This document shows positions 15,999 through 25,348 of a stretch of 64,000 bases of DNA, one piece after another (the stretch's first letter is position 1; every line of letters begins with the position of its first letter). The notes under the pieces were generated by a model. That model was not told where the DNA came from. It saw only the letters and a list, made by a program, of their open reading frames with translations, and made no database searches. The position numbers were made by a program, and so were the translations under genes. The DNA is from RI-106 sp964496875 (GTDB taxonomy: Bacteria > Cyanobacteriota > Vampirovibrionia > Obscuribacterales > Obscuribacteraceae), in contig CAZCBH010000007.1 of assembly GCA_964496875.1 (NCBI GenBank), positions 1 to 64,000 of the forward strand, written 5' to 3'.

Positions 15999-17053
15999 AA
16001 CTCCTCGAAAGAAGGCGGTGCGCTCAACCACTCCGTACCGAGAACCAGGGCGAAAGTTCTTCTTGCGATCTCCTCCTTCATATTCAGTCTGACAATGTCC
16101 TTCTCGGTGGTGAGAATGAAGTCGGCTTCCGACGCTTTTAGCCGGGCTTCGATAGTCTCCAGGTCCGAGTCCGTGAACCAGTGGTGGTCTTCGAATTGAA
16201 TGCTATCGGCGATGGTGAGGTCTAATTTGAGCGTTTCCAAAGTGCTCTTAAAGGTCTCCGGCCTGGCAATGCCCGTCAGAGTAAGTATTCTCGTCCCTCT
16301 GAGACTTTCAAACTCAAGCTCTTCAAATAGAGAACGGAGTTTTGTAGGTCTGAATCGGCATAGATACGCAGCGACTTCATTTTTTGATGGGCTGGAAGCT
16401 TCCTGGACCAATCTTCGGATGCGTGAAAGATGAAGTTCATCGGGCGCTTCGGGCAGCTTGGTGATAATCAGATCGGTGGCGCGGCTAAGTCCCGATAGCG
16501 GCTCCCTCAGTCTTCCTGCCGGAAGGATGGACTCATCTTCCAGATTGTCGGAATAATCTATCAGAACCAGATTTCTATCTCTCTCCAGTTTGACATGCTG
16601 ATAGCCGTCGTCGAGCACTATCACATCGCAGCCGAACTGCTCGATGGCGAGCTTGCCGGTCTCTATTCTGGATGAACCGGATATGACTACGGCACGGGGG
16701 CAGGACAATGCCATCAAATATGGTTCATCGCCTGCCTCTTCGCAGCTTGTAAGAATCTCTGCGCCGTCGCTTACCACAACGTGACTCGCCTGGGAACGTC
16801 TTTTATATCCCCGGCTCAGAATCCCTACTTTGTGTCCAGCCTTTTCCAGTCTTTGAGCGATATCGATGGTGACCGGTGTCTTGCCTGTACCACCGACGGT
16901 GATATTACCTACGCTGATAACCGGAGTCGAAAGTTTTGTCGGTGTCAGGATTTTTTGATCGTATAGCTGCATCTTCAAAGAAGCGCCGATGCCGTAGAAG
17001 AATGCTGCCGGTTTTAGAATCGTTTTGACTGTCTTTGATTCAGGTAGGTTCAT
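15989..17053 (-). CDS. lpxK: Tetraacyldisaccharide 4'-kinase
   Basis: LpxK phosphorylates the 4' position of the lipid A precursor at the inner membrane. The Walker A lies in VGNITVGGTGKTP (about residues 46-58), followed by GILSRGYKR and VIVLDDGYQH, all family hallmarks, and EDHHWFTDSD near the C-terminus. Length 354 aa is normal. The start overlaps the waaA stop by 4 bases (ATGA), so the genes are translationally coupled. Its presence indicates a lipid A-based outer membrane. Confidence 0.95.
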   Translation of the reverse strand: MNLPESKTVKTILKPAAFFYGIGASLKMQLYDQKILTPTKLSTPVISVGNITVGGTGKTPVTIDIAQRLEKAGHKVGILSRGYKRRSQASHVVVSDGAEILTSCEEAGDEPYLMALSCPRAVVISGSSRIETGKLAIEQFGCDVIVLDDGYQHVKLERDRNLVLIDYSDNLEDESILPAGRLREPLSGLSRATDLIITKLPEAPDELHLSRIRRLVQEASSPSKNEVAAYLCRFRPTKLRSLFEELEFESLRGTRILTLTGIARPETFKSTLETLKLDLTIADSIQFEDHHWFTDSDLETIEARLKASEADFILTTEKDIVRLNMKEEIARRTFALVLGTEWLSAPPSFEELWS

Positions 17054-18363
17054 AGCGATTTTTTATAGACAGAGGCAATCATTTTATATGCTCGATCGAC
17101 GGCACCTTGATTGTCTTTTAGCCAGGCTGCTCCTTTTTCTCCTATGCTCCTGGCTTTGTCTCTATCGAGATAGACTTCTTTGACGCGATTGATCAGGTTG
17201 TCCGCGTCGCTCGCCATCAAAAGAGCACCACATTCTTTGAGAGCGTAAGCTATATCTTTGGTCTTTTGAATATTAGGTCCGCAGCAGACAGGCACTCGAT
17301 ATGCATAGGGCTCGGCAACATTGTGACCTCCTATAGGAGCGATGGTGCCGCCCACGAATGCTACAGAAGCGAGAGAATAGAATTTCACCAGTTGACCGAG
17401 ACCATCGAGCAGATAGACCTCGTTCCCTTCAGAGCTGAAGCTCTCGCCTTTGGAAAAACGTCTGGCTTTGAAGCCATGTTGTTCTATTATGGTGGCAGCT
17501 CTTTCGAAGCGCTCCGGATGTCTCGGGGCGATAATCAGCTTAATGGCGTTCGAAGTGTCTTCGCTTCTGGTTAGAGCTTCCAGGGCTTCCAGAACCTTCA
17601 GCACCGCTTCCTCTTCACCTTCATGGGTCGAGCCCGCCACAATCACAAAATCATCCGAGCCGATATTCAACGACGCTGCCAGATCCGTCAACTCCGATTC
17701 CGGCAAAGGCTTCAGACCATCCAGTTTGATATTGCCGAGTATTTCAGTGGTATCACTGCTGGCGCCTATTTTTGTGAATCTTTCGTGCTCGCTTCTAGTC
17801 TGGGCGCCGATGGCAGAGAATTTCTTGAGTAGGGGACCGAAGAAAAATCTCAGCCGGTGATACCATAAAAAGGACTTCGGCGATATGCGTGCATTTACCG
17901 AAAGTATAGGAATAGATCGGCGTTCGCATTCTTCTATAAAACCCGGCCAGAGCTCGGTTTCTACAATGATAGCCAGTGCCGGATCCAGGGCTTCGAACCA
18001 TGGCGCCATACAGAATGGCAGGTCGAAAGGAAAGTAGAAAATGGTGGCAATGTCGCCTGCCTTTTCCCGGGCGATACTCTGGCCGGTGGCTGTGGTGGTC
18101 GAGATCGCTATAGGTGTTGCCGGAAGCTCTTCTTTCAGCTTCTTGACCAGGGGATAGACCGCGTTGAACTCGCCTACCGAAACGGCATGAATCCAAATGC
18201 AACCTTTGTTTTCCGCGCGGCTCTCTTTTACCTTCCTCGGAACGAAGCCCAGCTTTTCGAAGATGCCTGCTCGAGTTTTCTTGCGCATCAAAAGCACTGG
18301 TCCTACAAAGATCAGCGCTATCGCCAAACCGATTTGATAGATGAAGGTCAAAATCCGGTGCAC
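17050..18363 (-). CDS. waaA: 3-deoxy-D-manno-octulosonic acid (Kdo) transferase
   Basis: WaaA/KdtA adds Kdo to lipid IVA. An N-terminal membrane anchor (about residues 5-25) is followed by the GT30 domain: IWIHAVSVGEFNAVYPL, TTATGQSIA, FYFPFDLPF, VETELWPGFI and the C-terminal GGTIAPIGGHNVAEPYAY donor-site motif. Length 437 aa is typical. It lies 96 bases after priA on the same strand and is coupled to lpxK by a 4-base overlap. Confidence 0.95.
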   Translation of the reverse strand: MHRILTFIYQIGLAIALIFVGPVLLMRKKTRAGIFEKLGFVPRKVKESRAENKGCIWIHAVSVGEFNAVYPLVKKLKEELPATPIAISTTTATGQSIAREKAGDIATIFYFPFDLPFCMAPWFEALDPALAIIVETELWPGFIEECERRSIPILSVNARISPKSFLWYHRLRFFFGPLLKKFSAIGAQTRSEHERFTKIGASSDTTEILGNIKLDGLKPLPESELTDLAASLNIGSDDFVIVAGSTHEGEEEAVLKVLEALEALTRSEDTSNAIKLIIAPRHPERFERAATIIEQHGFKARRFSKGESFSSEGNEVYLLDGLGQLVKFYSLASVAFVGGTIAPIGGHNVAEPYAYRVPVCCGPNIQKTKDIAYALKECGALLMASDADNLINRVKEVYLDRDKARSIGEKGAAWLKDNQGAVDRAYKMIASVYKKSL

Positions 18364-18459
18364 TCGATTGAGAAGGCTTCAATTCTATAATGACTTCCGG
18401 TACTAGGGGCTCTTCTATGAACCGCTTATATATAGGAACTTTCTCATAGGTGGTTTATT

Positions 18460-21099
18460 CTAGAGCAAGTCAAGAGCGTCGACGTCTACGATCACCCGCA
18501 CTTCCTGCCGGTTCTTTCTCGTTCTGAAAAAAATCAACAATCCATCGAAAAACCGGTCGAAGGCCGGACCGTCATCTTTTATTTTGATGAGAATGTGGTA
18601 GCGGAAGCTGCCTCTCAGTTTTTCGATGATGCAGGGGGCGGGCCCCAGAATTTCGCAAGCCACAGGACTTTCTGCTTCTTCCACAAAGTTTTTCAGTTCC
18701 AGGACGATAGAGGCGCATTCTTTTTCGACCTCTTCCGCTTCCGGTCCAGAGGCAACCACGCGCAAAATGCGGCTGAAAGGTGGATAAGCAAAGGTTTCGC
18801 GGCTGGCCAGTTCGGTTTCGAAAAATGCCTCGAAATCATGTTTCCTGGCCCAGTCGAAGATCTGCAACTCCGGATTATAAGTTTGAAAAATCACTTCGCC
18901 TTCCCTTACTCCTCTTCCGGCTCTGCCTGCCACCTGACTGAGAAGCTGGTAACCTCTTTCGGTGCTTCTGTAATCCGGCATGTTCAAAGAAGCGTCTGCA
19001 GCAAGAACGCCTACCAGGGTTACGTTAGGGACATCCAGTCCTTTGGCTACCATCTGGGTGCCGATTAGAATATCGGCTTCACCTTTATTGAATCGGTCCA
19101 GAACTCTTTTGAACTCGCCTCTTTTGGTGGTGACATCGCTGTCGAGGCGAACGGTAGAAGCGGCAGGAAACTGTTCGGCGATGGTCTCTTCCACTTTCTG
19201 GGTGCCGAGCCCATACTCTTTCAGGAAGGGGCTCTGACATTCCGGGCACTTAATAGATAGATTCTTGCTGGTGCCGCAGTGGTGACAGGCCAGAAATCCG
19301 CGCATACTTTTGGGAGTGCGATCTGTTTCGATGATACCGGATACAGGGTCAGGGGCCGATAGCCTTTTAGCCATCGCTTTATCAGTATATCTGTGAAAAA
19401 CCAGAGATACGCTGCAGTTCTTGCATCTTGCCACATAGCCGCATGCCCGGCAAAAAACATGGCTGGCATAACCACGTCTGTTCATGAGGAGGATAATCTG
19501 CTCTTTTCTGGTAAGCCGCTCTTCTATCGCCCGGGCCAGTTGTCTGGAGAAAATGGAGCGATTGCCGAGATTGAGCTCCTTTCTCATGTCCACCACATGC
19601 ACCGCCGGCATCGCTTGTTTGAAAACCCTCTCCGGCAGGCTGAGGATACGACCGTCCCTGTTGGCTTGATGGTAGGTAACCAGATCAGGGGTGGCGCTAC
19701 CCAATATAATCAGAGCTCCTTCCCGCCGGGCTTTCTCCAGGGCGACGGCGCGAGCATTGTATCGTGGGCTCGGGCTGGTCTGTTTGTAGGAAGAGTCGTG
19801 CTCCTCATCGAGAATGATCAGGGCCAGATCCTTGAGGTCCGCCAGCACCGCCGAGCGCGCCCCTAGCAAAACCCTGGCAGAGCCTGTCTTCAATCGTCTC
19901 CAGGTATCCAGTCTCTCTCCGGGGCTGATGGCGCTGTGCCAGATGGCGACGGTTTCTCCGAAGCGCGAAACCAGAAGACTGGCCAGTTGAGGGGTCAGGC
20001 TTATCTCGGGCACCAGAATGAGGGCGCTCATATTGGCCGCCAGTACCTGTTCGACCAGTCTCAGATAAACCTCGGTCTTGCCGGATCCTGTAACGCCGTG
20101 GAGCAGCCAGGGCTTTACCGGATCTTCGGCGGGGGTATGATTACCTTCCTTTTTCGCCTGCAGTAGTCTGGAGAGTTCATTCGAGAGAACCTCCAGGCAA
20201 TGACTCTGGGCTTCGGTCAGCTCGAGGGTTTCCCGTTCGGCCTGTTTGCGCTCCAGCCTTATCGAAGGCAGGGGGTCTCTGATGACCTCGACTTCTTCCT
20301 GTTTGAGAATGCCCGATTTCGAGAGTTTTGCTAGAGTCGCGTGGGTGGTTTTTGCTCTTTCGATCAGATCTTTCTGAGCCAGAGAGCCGCCGGCTTCCTC
20401 TAGAAGCTTCACTATCTCTTTTTGCCTTTTGGTCTCGGGCGGACTTTCGCCCGGGCTTATTCTGATAAGGGTCTTGGCCTTCATTTGACTGCCGCCATCT
20501 GTGAGGATTTCAATCAGTCCTTCGTTTTTGAGACTGTTTATCTCTTTGTAGAAAACAGCCTGGCTGGCTCCTGTCAATTTCAAAAAACGTTGCTTCAGGG
20601 CGGAGAATGAGAGTTCTCGGGCTTCTTCTCCGGATTTCAAAAGGGATAGCAAGCGGCCTCTCTGGGCGCTCTGGATGGCTGCGGGAAGCGATAGTCCCAG
20701 AGCACTTAGTCGTATGCGTCTTTTCAGTCGCGGGGCAAGAAAGGAGGGCAGAGCAGCGGCTATAACATCGGCGAGACTGGCGCAAGAAGTAAATGCCAGC
20801 CAGTTGAGGAAATCTATATAACGGTCATCGAACAAGGGAATGCCATCTATTACCTCGCTTATGTTTCTGACCCGTTTTACCTCTTTGAGTTCTTCCGGGG
20901 CATCATCGGAGATTGATACCACATAACCACCAATGGAACTCTGGTTTCCGAAAGGCACCAATACTTGAGAGCCTATATAGACCTCATCCCAGAGGTGTTC
21001 GGGAATTTTGTAGGCGAAAAGCCTGTCTCGAAGCTCCCGGGCTTCTATATCCAGGGCTACGTTGGCGTATTTGAAAAGAGAGGTGGGCGGGGATGGCAT
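18460..21099 (-). CDS. priA: Primosomal protein N' (replication restart helicase)
   Basis: A 3'-5' superfamily 2 helicase that reloads the replisome at stalled forks. An N-terminal DNA-binding domain (ANVALDIEA...VLVPFGNQ) precedes the helicase core with Walker A LLHGVTGSGKTEVYL and DEEH box LIILDEEHDSSYKQ. Zinc-binding cysteines follow (CRACGYVARCKNC and later CHHCG, CPEC), interrupted by an insert of about 30 residues (VFHRYTDKAMAKRLSAPDPV region). Helicase motifs VAKGLDVPNVTLVGVL and GRAGRGVREGEV are present. At 879 aa it is longer than E. coli PriA (732). Confidence 0.95.
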   Translation of the reverse strand: MPSPPTSLFKYANVALDIEARELRDRLFAYKIPEHLWDEVYIGSQVLVPFGNQSSIGGYVVSISDDAPEELKEVKRVRNISEVIDGIPLFDDRYIDFLNWLAFTSCASLADVIAAALPSFLAPRLKRRIRLSALGLSLPAAIQSAQRGRLLSLLKSGEEARELSFSALKQRFLKLTGASQAVFYKEINSLKNEGLIEILTDGGSQMKAKTLIRISPGESPPETKRQKEIVKLLEEAGGSLAQKDLIERAKTTHATLAKLSKSGILKQEEVEVIRDPLPSIRLERKQAERETLELTEAQSHCLEVLSNELSRLLQAKKEGNHTPAEDPVKPWLLHGVTGSGKTEVYLRLVEQVLAANMSALILVPEISLTPQLASLLVSRFGETVAIWHSAISPGERLDTWRRLKTGSARVLLGARSAVLADLKDLALIILDEEHDSSYKQTSPSPRYNARAVALEKARREGALIILGSATPDLVTYHQANRDGRILSLPERVFKQAMPAVHVVDMRKELNLGNRSIFSRQLARAIEERLTRKEQIILLMNRRGYASHVFCRACGYVARCKNCSVSLVFHRYTDKAMAKRLSAPDPVSGIIETDRTPKSMRGFLACHHCGTSKNLSIKCPECQSPFLKEYGLGTQKVEETIAEQFPAASTVRLDSDVTTKRGEFKRVLDRFNKGEADILIGTQMVAKGLDVPNVTLVGVLAADASLNMPDYRSTERGYQLLSQVAGRAGRGVREGEVIFQTYNPELQIFDWARKHDFEAFFETELASRETFAYPPFSRILRVVASGPEAEEVEKECASIVLELKNFVEEAESPVACEILGPAPCIIEKLRGSFRYHILIKIKDDGPAFDRFFDGLLIFFRTRKNRQEVRVIVDVDALDLL

Positions 21100-21130
21100 G
21101 AAACAAATATAGTAAAAGCCGCCCGGATTT

Positions 21131-21637
21131 CTATGAGAATCCGATTACATATTTTTGCCAGACCGAGTCCCCGTTGCTGCTCGAATGTTTCGAAATCTCG
21201 AAGAGTACATGAGAGAAGGGTCTTCTTGGTTGGCTGCGCAGAGGCATGGCGGCCTCTTTGGGGGTGCGGTTGCCTTTCTTGACGTTGCATTTGAGGCAAG
21301 CGGCGGTGACATTGTCCCAGGTATCACCTCCGCCTCTGGAGCGGGGGATGATGTGGTCTATGGTCAGGTCATGGCGCCTGACGCCACAGTACTGACAGGT
21401 GTAGCTGTCCCGGTGAAGAATGTTTCTTCTTGACAGGCTGATCTCTTTATAGGGGATCTTCACATAGTGCCTGAGGCGAATCACGGTCGGTAGTGGCGTA
21501 TCCGCGTAGATCAACCGGCCGTTGTTGTTGTGTTCTACCTGCTCGGCTTTGCCTTTTAGCAGAAGAACGATTGCTCGCCGCCAGGTGCAGATATTCAGCG
21601 GCTCATAGGAAGCATTAAGAACCAATACTTTAGACAA
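21131..21637 (-). CDS. HNH endonuclease family protein
   Basis: A 168-aa protein of the small HNH family widespread in Cyanobacteria. It starts VLVLNASYEPLNICTWRRA, as those proteins do, and has the zinc-bound HNH core CQYCG...LTIDHIIPRSRGG...DNVTAACLKCNVKKG. The cellular job of this family is not established; a role in DNA repair or processing is often supposed. It lies 31 bases upstream of priA on the same strand, possibly cotranscribed. Confidence 0.88.
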   Translation of the reverse strand: MSKVLVLNASYEPLNICTWRRAIVLLLKGKAEQVEHNNNGRLIYADTPLPTVIRLRHYVKIPYKEISLSRRNILHRDSYTCQYCGVRRHDLTIDHIIPRSRGGGDTWDNVTAACLKCNVKKGNRTPKEAAMPLRSQPRRPFSHVLFEISKHSSSNGDSVWQKYVIGFS

Positions 21638-21727
21638 CTGTTTACCTTGATTAGCGACGATTCACGTTGTTTTATTATAACGATTTTTAGGGTGGATTGT
21701 CTAGAAATAGGCTACCGGCGCGGGTTG

Positions 21728-21736
21728 TGGTAAAAT
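21728..21736 (+). promoter_or_regulatory. Extended -10 promoter element for rpsB
   Basis: TGGTAAAAT fits TG-n-TAAAAT, the same extended -10 form seen before gyrB. A start near 21743 would give a leader of about 230 bases before rpsB. The box reading is by eye. Confidence 0.5.
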
Positions 21737-21754
21737 AGCCGGATTGTTCCCAAA

Positions 21755-21908
21755 AGGTCTTTCGACCTGGTATGTCAAAACCAGTCAGGGATTCGGGTTT
21801 CGGGGCGCCTCTGTGATGGATCTTTAAGCATTCGCTTCGTAGGGCCTTCCGTATATACCGCAAGTAGTGATACGTTTGTGCACTTGCGTGGGCGCTAACC
21901 GTTAGCGC
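21755..21908 (+). promoter_or_regulatory. Structured rpsB leader with three hairpins
   Basis: The leader has hairpins with arms 21755-21759/21764-21768 (AGGTC/GACCT), 21859-21865/21882-21888 (CGCAAGT/ACTTGCG) and 21892-21898/21902-21908 (GCGCTAA/TTAGCGC). Ribosomal protein S2 represses its own operon through leader RNA in several bacteria, so an autoregulatory site is plausible. No published motif was matched. Confidence 0.4.
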
Positions 21909-21973
21909 TCTTCCAGCAGTGTATATGAAAGAGATTTATAGAAATGTTCTGTAGAGAGGAGAGTACTAGTACC

Positions 21974-22825
21974 TTGCCAGTAGCATCGATGAGACAGCTG
22001 TTAGAAGCTGGTGTGCACTTCGGTCACCAGACACGCCGTTGGAATCCGAAAATGCGTCAGTACATTTACGGAGAGAGGAACGGCATCTACATAATAGATT
22101 TGGAGCAGACCAGTCGCGCTCTGGACGAGGCATGTAAGTTCCTTCGTAAGGCAGCCGCCGAGAAGAAGAATGTCGTCTTCGTAGGTACCAAGAAGCAAGC
22201 CGCCGACATCGTCGAAGAGGAAGCAAAACGTTGTGGCTCTCACTTCGTCAATCGTCGATGGCTAGGTGGAATGCTCACCAACTTCGAGACTATTAGATTG
22301 AGAATAAACCGGCTCAAAGAGCTGGAGGAGATGAGAGAGAACGGTGACCTCTTCCGTCGCGGTAAGAAAGAGCAAGCTATGCTCAACCGTGAATTCAGCA
22401 AGCTCGATAAGTCCCTGGGCGGTATCAAGACCATGAAAGGTCGACCTGATGTGCTCTTCATCATCGATCAAAAGCGTGAGTTCATAGCCGTGAACGAGGC
22501 TAATAAATCCGGTATCAACACAGTGGCTATCGTTGACACCAATTGCGACCCCGAAAATATCTCTTTTGTTATCCCTGGTAATGACGATTCGATTCGCTCG
22601 ATCCGGCTGATCACCAGCAAGCTGGCTGATGCCATTTTGGAAGGAAGACAGGGTTCGGGGCAGCCTGACGTGGTCGTTCAAAAAGCTCAGAAACCTGCTG
22701 AAGCGCCTTTAGAAGAGGTTAATCAGATAGAACTCGAGCCCGAACTCGAACCCAGTCTGGTCGGCGCCGTTGAATCGAAAGATTCCAGCGATTCCGCTTC
22801 GGGCTCGGATAGCGAAGGCGCTTAA
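21974..22825 (+). CDS. rpsB: 30S ribosomal protein S2
   Basis: The opening PVASMRQLLEAGVHFGHQ followed by WNPKM is the S2 signature, and the second S2 motif FVNRRWLGGMLTNFETI is present. An acidic C-terminal extension of about 50 residues (EEVNQIELEPELEPS and Ser/Asp-rich end) goes beyond the conserved core. I chose the TTG at 21974, 10 bases after AGAGGAG, because conserved S2 sequence begins with the next residue. An ATG at 21944 would add 10 unconserved residues and has no ribosome binding site. tsf follows after 69 bases. Confidence 0.95.
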   Translation: MPVASMRQLLEAGVHFGHQTRRWNPKMRQYIYGERNGIYIIDLEQTSRALDEACKFLRKAAAEKKNVVFVGTKKQAADIVEEEAKRCGSHFVNRRWLGGMLTNFETIRLRINRLKELEEMRENGDLFRRGKKEQAMLNREFSKLDKSLGGIKTMKGRPDVLFIIDQKREFIAVNEANKSGINTVAIVDTNCDPENISFVIPGNDDSIRSIRLITSKLADAILEGRQGSGQPDVVVQKAQKPAEAPLEEVNQIELEPELEPSLVGAVESKDSSDSASGSDSEGA

Positions 22826-22894
22826 TCAACCGCCTGGACCAAGCATATTTAGACAGTAGACACTTTTTGAACTTAACAAAAGGACGGGAGAACA

Positions 22895-23776
22895 ATGGTA
22901 ATGGTAGAGATTTCCGCTTCCATGGTGAAGGAACTGAGAGAGAAGTCCGGAGCGGCAATGATGGACTGCAAGAAGGCCCTCGTTGAATCGAGCGGCGACT
23001 TCGACAAAGCGATAGAGTGGCTCAGAACCAAGGGTGTCGCCACCGCCAGCAAGAAAGCTGCCCGAGCCACCTCCGAGGGCCTCGTCGTCGGTAAAGTCTC
23101 TGACTGCGGCAAACATGCTGTTATCGTCGAAGTAAATTGCGAAACCGATTTCGTCGCCCGTAACGAACAGTTTGTCGAGACCTGTCAGAAACTTGTCGAC
23201 GTCGCTCTAGATAACAAGTGCAAGAGTGTCGAAGAGTTGAACGCTGCAAAATGCGGAGATAAGACCGTAGCCGATTTCATCACCGAAGCTGTCGCGAAGA
23301 CCGGTGAGAACATCCAGCTCGCCCGGGTAACCTATTTCGCGGTAGATGGCGAAGGCGTTGTCGGTCTTTATATCCACAAGCTCGGCGGTAAGATGGGTGC
23401 TCTGGTGGAGCTGGCAGCCGACAAAGCCGTCGACGCAGAGAAAACCGGGGAACTTGCCCGGGAGCTAGCCATGCATATCGTCTCGACCAAACCCGAGTAC
23501 CTCAATAAAGAAGATGTGCCCAAAGAGATAATCGAAGAAGAGCGTCGTATCGAATCGGGTAAAGCCGACCTCGAGAAGAAGCCGCCGGAAATCCGTGAGA
23601 AAATCATCGCCGGTCGCGTGGACAAGATCCTTGCCGAGAGATGTCTCTCCGAGCAGCCTTTCGTCAAAGATGGCAGCGTTACCGTCAGTCAGCTTTTGAC
23701 TAACGCCTCCAAGGAGCTGGGCGCTCAGATCAAACCCAAGCGTTTCGCCCTCTTCATTCTCGGCGACAGCCAGTAA
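22895..23776 (+). CDS. tsf: Translation elongation factor Ts
   Basis: EF-Ts exchanges GDP for GTP on EF-Tu. The N-terminal UBA-like domain (ISASMVKELREKSGAAMMDCKKAL), the TDFVARN motif and the C-terminal LSEQPFVKD are diagnostic. The ATG at 22895 has GGGAG close in front; a second ATG at 22901 is equally possible. A strong terminator follows the gene, so rpsB-tsf forms a unit separate from pyrH. Confidence 0.96.
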   Translation: MVMVEISASMVKELREKSGAAMMDCKKALVESSGDFDKAIEWLRTKGVATASKKAARATSEGLVVGKVSDCGKHAVIVEVNCETDFVARNEQFVETCQKLVDVALDNKCKSVEELNAAKCGDKTVADFITEAVAKTGENIQLARVTYFAVDGEGVVGLYIHKLGGKMGALVELAADKAVDAEKTGELARELAMHIVSTKPEYLNKEDVPKEIIEEERRIESGKADLEKKPPEIREKIIAGRVDKILAERCLSEQPFVKDGSVTVSQLLTNASKELGAQIKPKRFALFILGDSQ

Positions 23777-23800
23777 GAGAGCGTATATCCAATCTAGATG

Positions 23801-23842
23801 CGGTCGGCAGCCATTGGCTATGCCGGCCGTTTCTGTTTTTTA
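23801..23842 (+). terminator. Intrinsic terminator after tsf
   Basis: A 9-base-pair GC-rich stem with one G-T pair (arms CGGTCGGCA at 23801-23809 and TGCCGGCCG at 23821-23829) is followed by TTTCTGTTTTTT. Confidence 0.88.
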
Positions 23843-24026
23843 ACATGGAGCATACAGGGGCGTTTCTTGACAATGCGATAATTAAGCTGAATGCCACCAG
23901 AGTTGGCGTCTAGGGTGGTTGTAAGGTAACAATTTGCTTGCATGAGAAGAGGGCTCTGGAAGCGGTTTGAGCGAGGTTGTATGATCCCTTCGAATGGTCT
24001 TGAATTTAGTAGCAGAGCTGAGACAA

Positions 24027-24761
24027 ATGCCGGAATCTCAATATAGACGAATCCTTATCAAATTGAGCGGAGAAGCCTTGCAGGGCGACCGCGGATTTGG
24101 TATCGACAATGACGTCATCCAGGAAATCGCCAAAGAGATTGAGGATGCCGCCAGCCTGGGTATCCAGATAGCCATAGTAGTAGGCGGCGGCAACATCTTC
24201 CGGGGTGTAGCCGGACCCAGTATGGGCATGGACAAAGCGGCAGCCGACTATGTTGGTATGCTAGCCACCATCATGAACAGTCTTATTCTTCAAGGCGTAC
24301 TCACCTCCCGCGGTTTACAGACCCGGGTGATGACCGCCATCGCCATGCCAGAAGTGGCAGAGCCCTTTATTCGGCTGAGAGCGATTCGCCATCTGGAAAA
24401 GGGTCGGGTGGTCATATTCGGCGGTGGAACAGGTAATCCGCATGTCACCACCGATACTGCCGCCGCCTTGAGAGCGGCAGAGATAAAGGCCGAAGTCATT
24501 TTGATGGCCAAGAACAATGTGGACGGAGTCTACAGCGATGATCCCAGAAAGAATAAAGACGCCAAAAAAATAGGTCGGATCAGTTTTGACGACCTGATCA
24601 AGCAAGATTTGAAGGTCATGGACCGGGCTGCGGTCTCGCTTTGCCAGGAGAACAGTATTCCCCTGGTCATCTTTGATTTCGCCAAACCCGGAAGCATCAG
24701 ACGTATAGTACTCGGAGAAAAGATAGGAACCCTAGTAGGTTCCCGATTGGGAGGAAAGTGA
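24027..24761 (+). CDS. pyrH: UMP kinase
   Basis: The hexameric bacterial UMP kinase of the amino acid kinase family, making UDP from UMP. The N-terminal YRRILIKLSGEALQG, then VVGGGNIFRG, GGGTGNPHVTTDTAAALRA and the C-terminal GTLVG are family hallmarks. I chose the ATG at 24027 because conserved sequence begins a few residues later and the length (244 aa) is usual; an ATG at 23994 in frame would add 11 residues. Its stop overlaps the frr start by one base (TGATG). Confidence 0.95.
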   Translation: MPESQYRRILIKLSGEALQGDRGFGIDNDVIQEIAKEIEDAASLGIQIAIVVGGGNIFRGVAGPSMGMDKAAADYVGMLATIMNSLILQGVLTSRGLQTRVMTAIAMPEVAEPFIRLRAIRHLEKGRVVIFGGGTGNPHVTTDTAAALRAAEIKAEVILMAKNNVDGVYSDDPRKNKDAKKIGRISFDDLIKQDLKVMDRAAVSLCQENSIPLVIFDFAKPGSIRRIVLGEKIGTLVGSRLGGK

Positions 24762-25333
24762 TGAGTAGTACCATGAGCAGCACGGGAGAAGTTCTCTCTT
24801 CCGGTGAAGAGCGCATGCAAAAAGCCCTGGATAATCTCCAGAAGGAATTCCAGACCGTTAGAACCGGCCGAGCCAATCCGGCAATTTTAGACAGGGTCGA
24901 AGTGGATTACTATGGAACCCCGACTCCGCTAAAGAGTCTGGCAAACATCAGCTCTCCCGATGGTCGATCTCTTCTGGTCCAGCCTTATGACAAAGGCGCC
25001 ATCAAAGACATCGAACAGGGTATTCACAAAGCTCAGCTCGGTCTGACCCCTACCAATGACGGCAGTGTGGTGCGTATCAATATTCCTGCTCTGACCGAAG
25101 ACCGCCGCAAAGAGCTCTGCAAGCAGGTCAAGAAAATCGGCGAAGAAGCAAAAGTTGCCGTTAGAAATATTCGTCGTGATTGCGATCAGGAACTGAAAAA
25201 ATTCAAAGATCAAGGTGTATCGGAAGACGAGCTCAAACGTAGAAACGATGACCTTCAGAAGATGACCGACAAATATGTCAAAGAGATTGACACCTCGGTC
25301 AATGACAAAGACAAAGAGATTATGGAAATTTAG
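24761..25333 (+). CDS. frr: Ribosome recycling factor
   Basis: RRF dissociates ribosomes after termination together with EF-G. The alpha-helical core shows FQTVRTGRANPAILDRVEVDYYGT, the QPYDKGAIKDIEQGI segment, and the C-terminal helix with RNIRRDCDQELKKFK. Length 190 aa is normal. The ATG at 24761 follows GGGAGGAAAG and overlaps the pyrH stop. A GTG directly before it (24758) is a possible alternative. Confidence 0.96.
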   Translation: MSSTMSSTGEVLSSGEERMQKALDNLQKEFQTVRTGRANPAILDRVEVDYYGTPTPLKSLANISSPDGRSLLVQPYDKGAIKDIEQGIHKAQLGLTPTNDGSVVRINIPALTEDRRKELCKQVKKIGEEAKVAVRNIRRDCDQELKKFKDQGVSEDELKRRNDDLQKMTDKYVKEIDTSVNDKDKEIMEI

Positions 25334-25348
25334 GAGGCCACGGCTTTT

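Noticed and set aside
25334..25348. glmS ribozyme
   Set aside because: Only 15 bases separate frr and glmS, far too few for the ribozyme.
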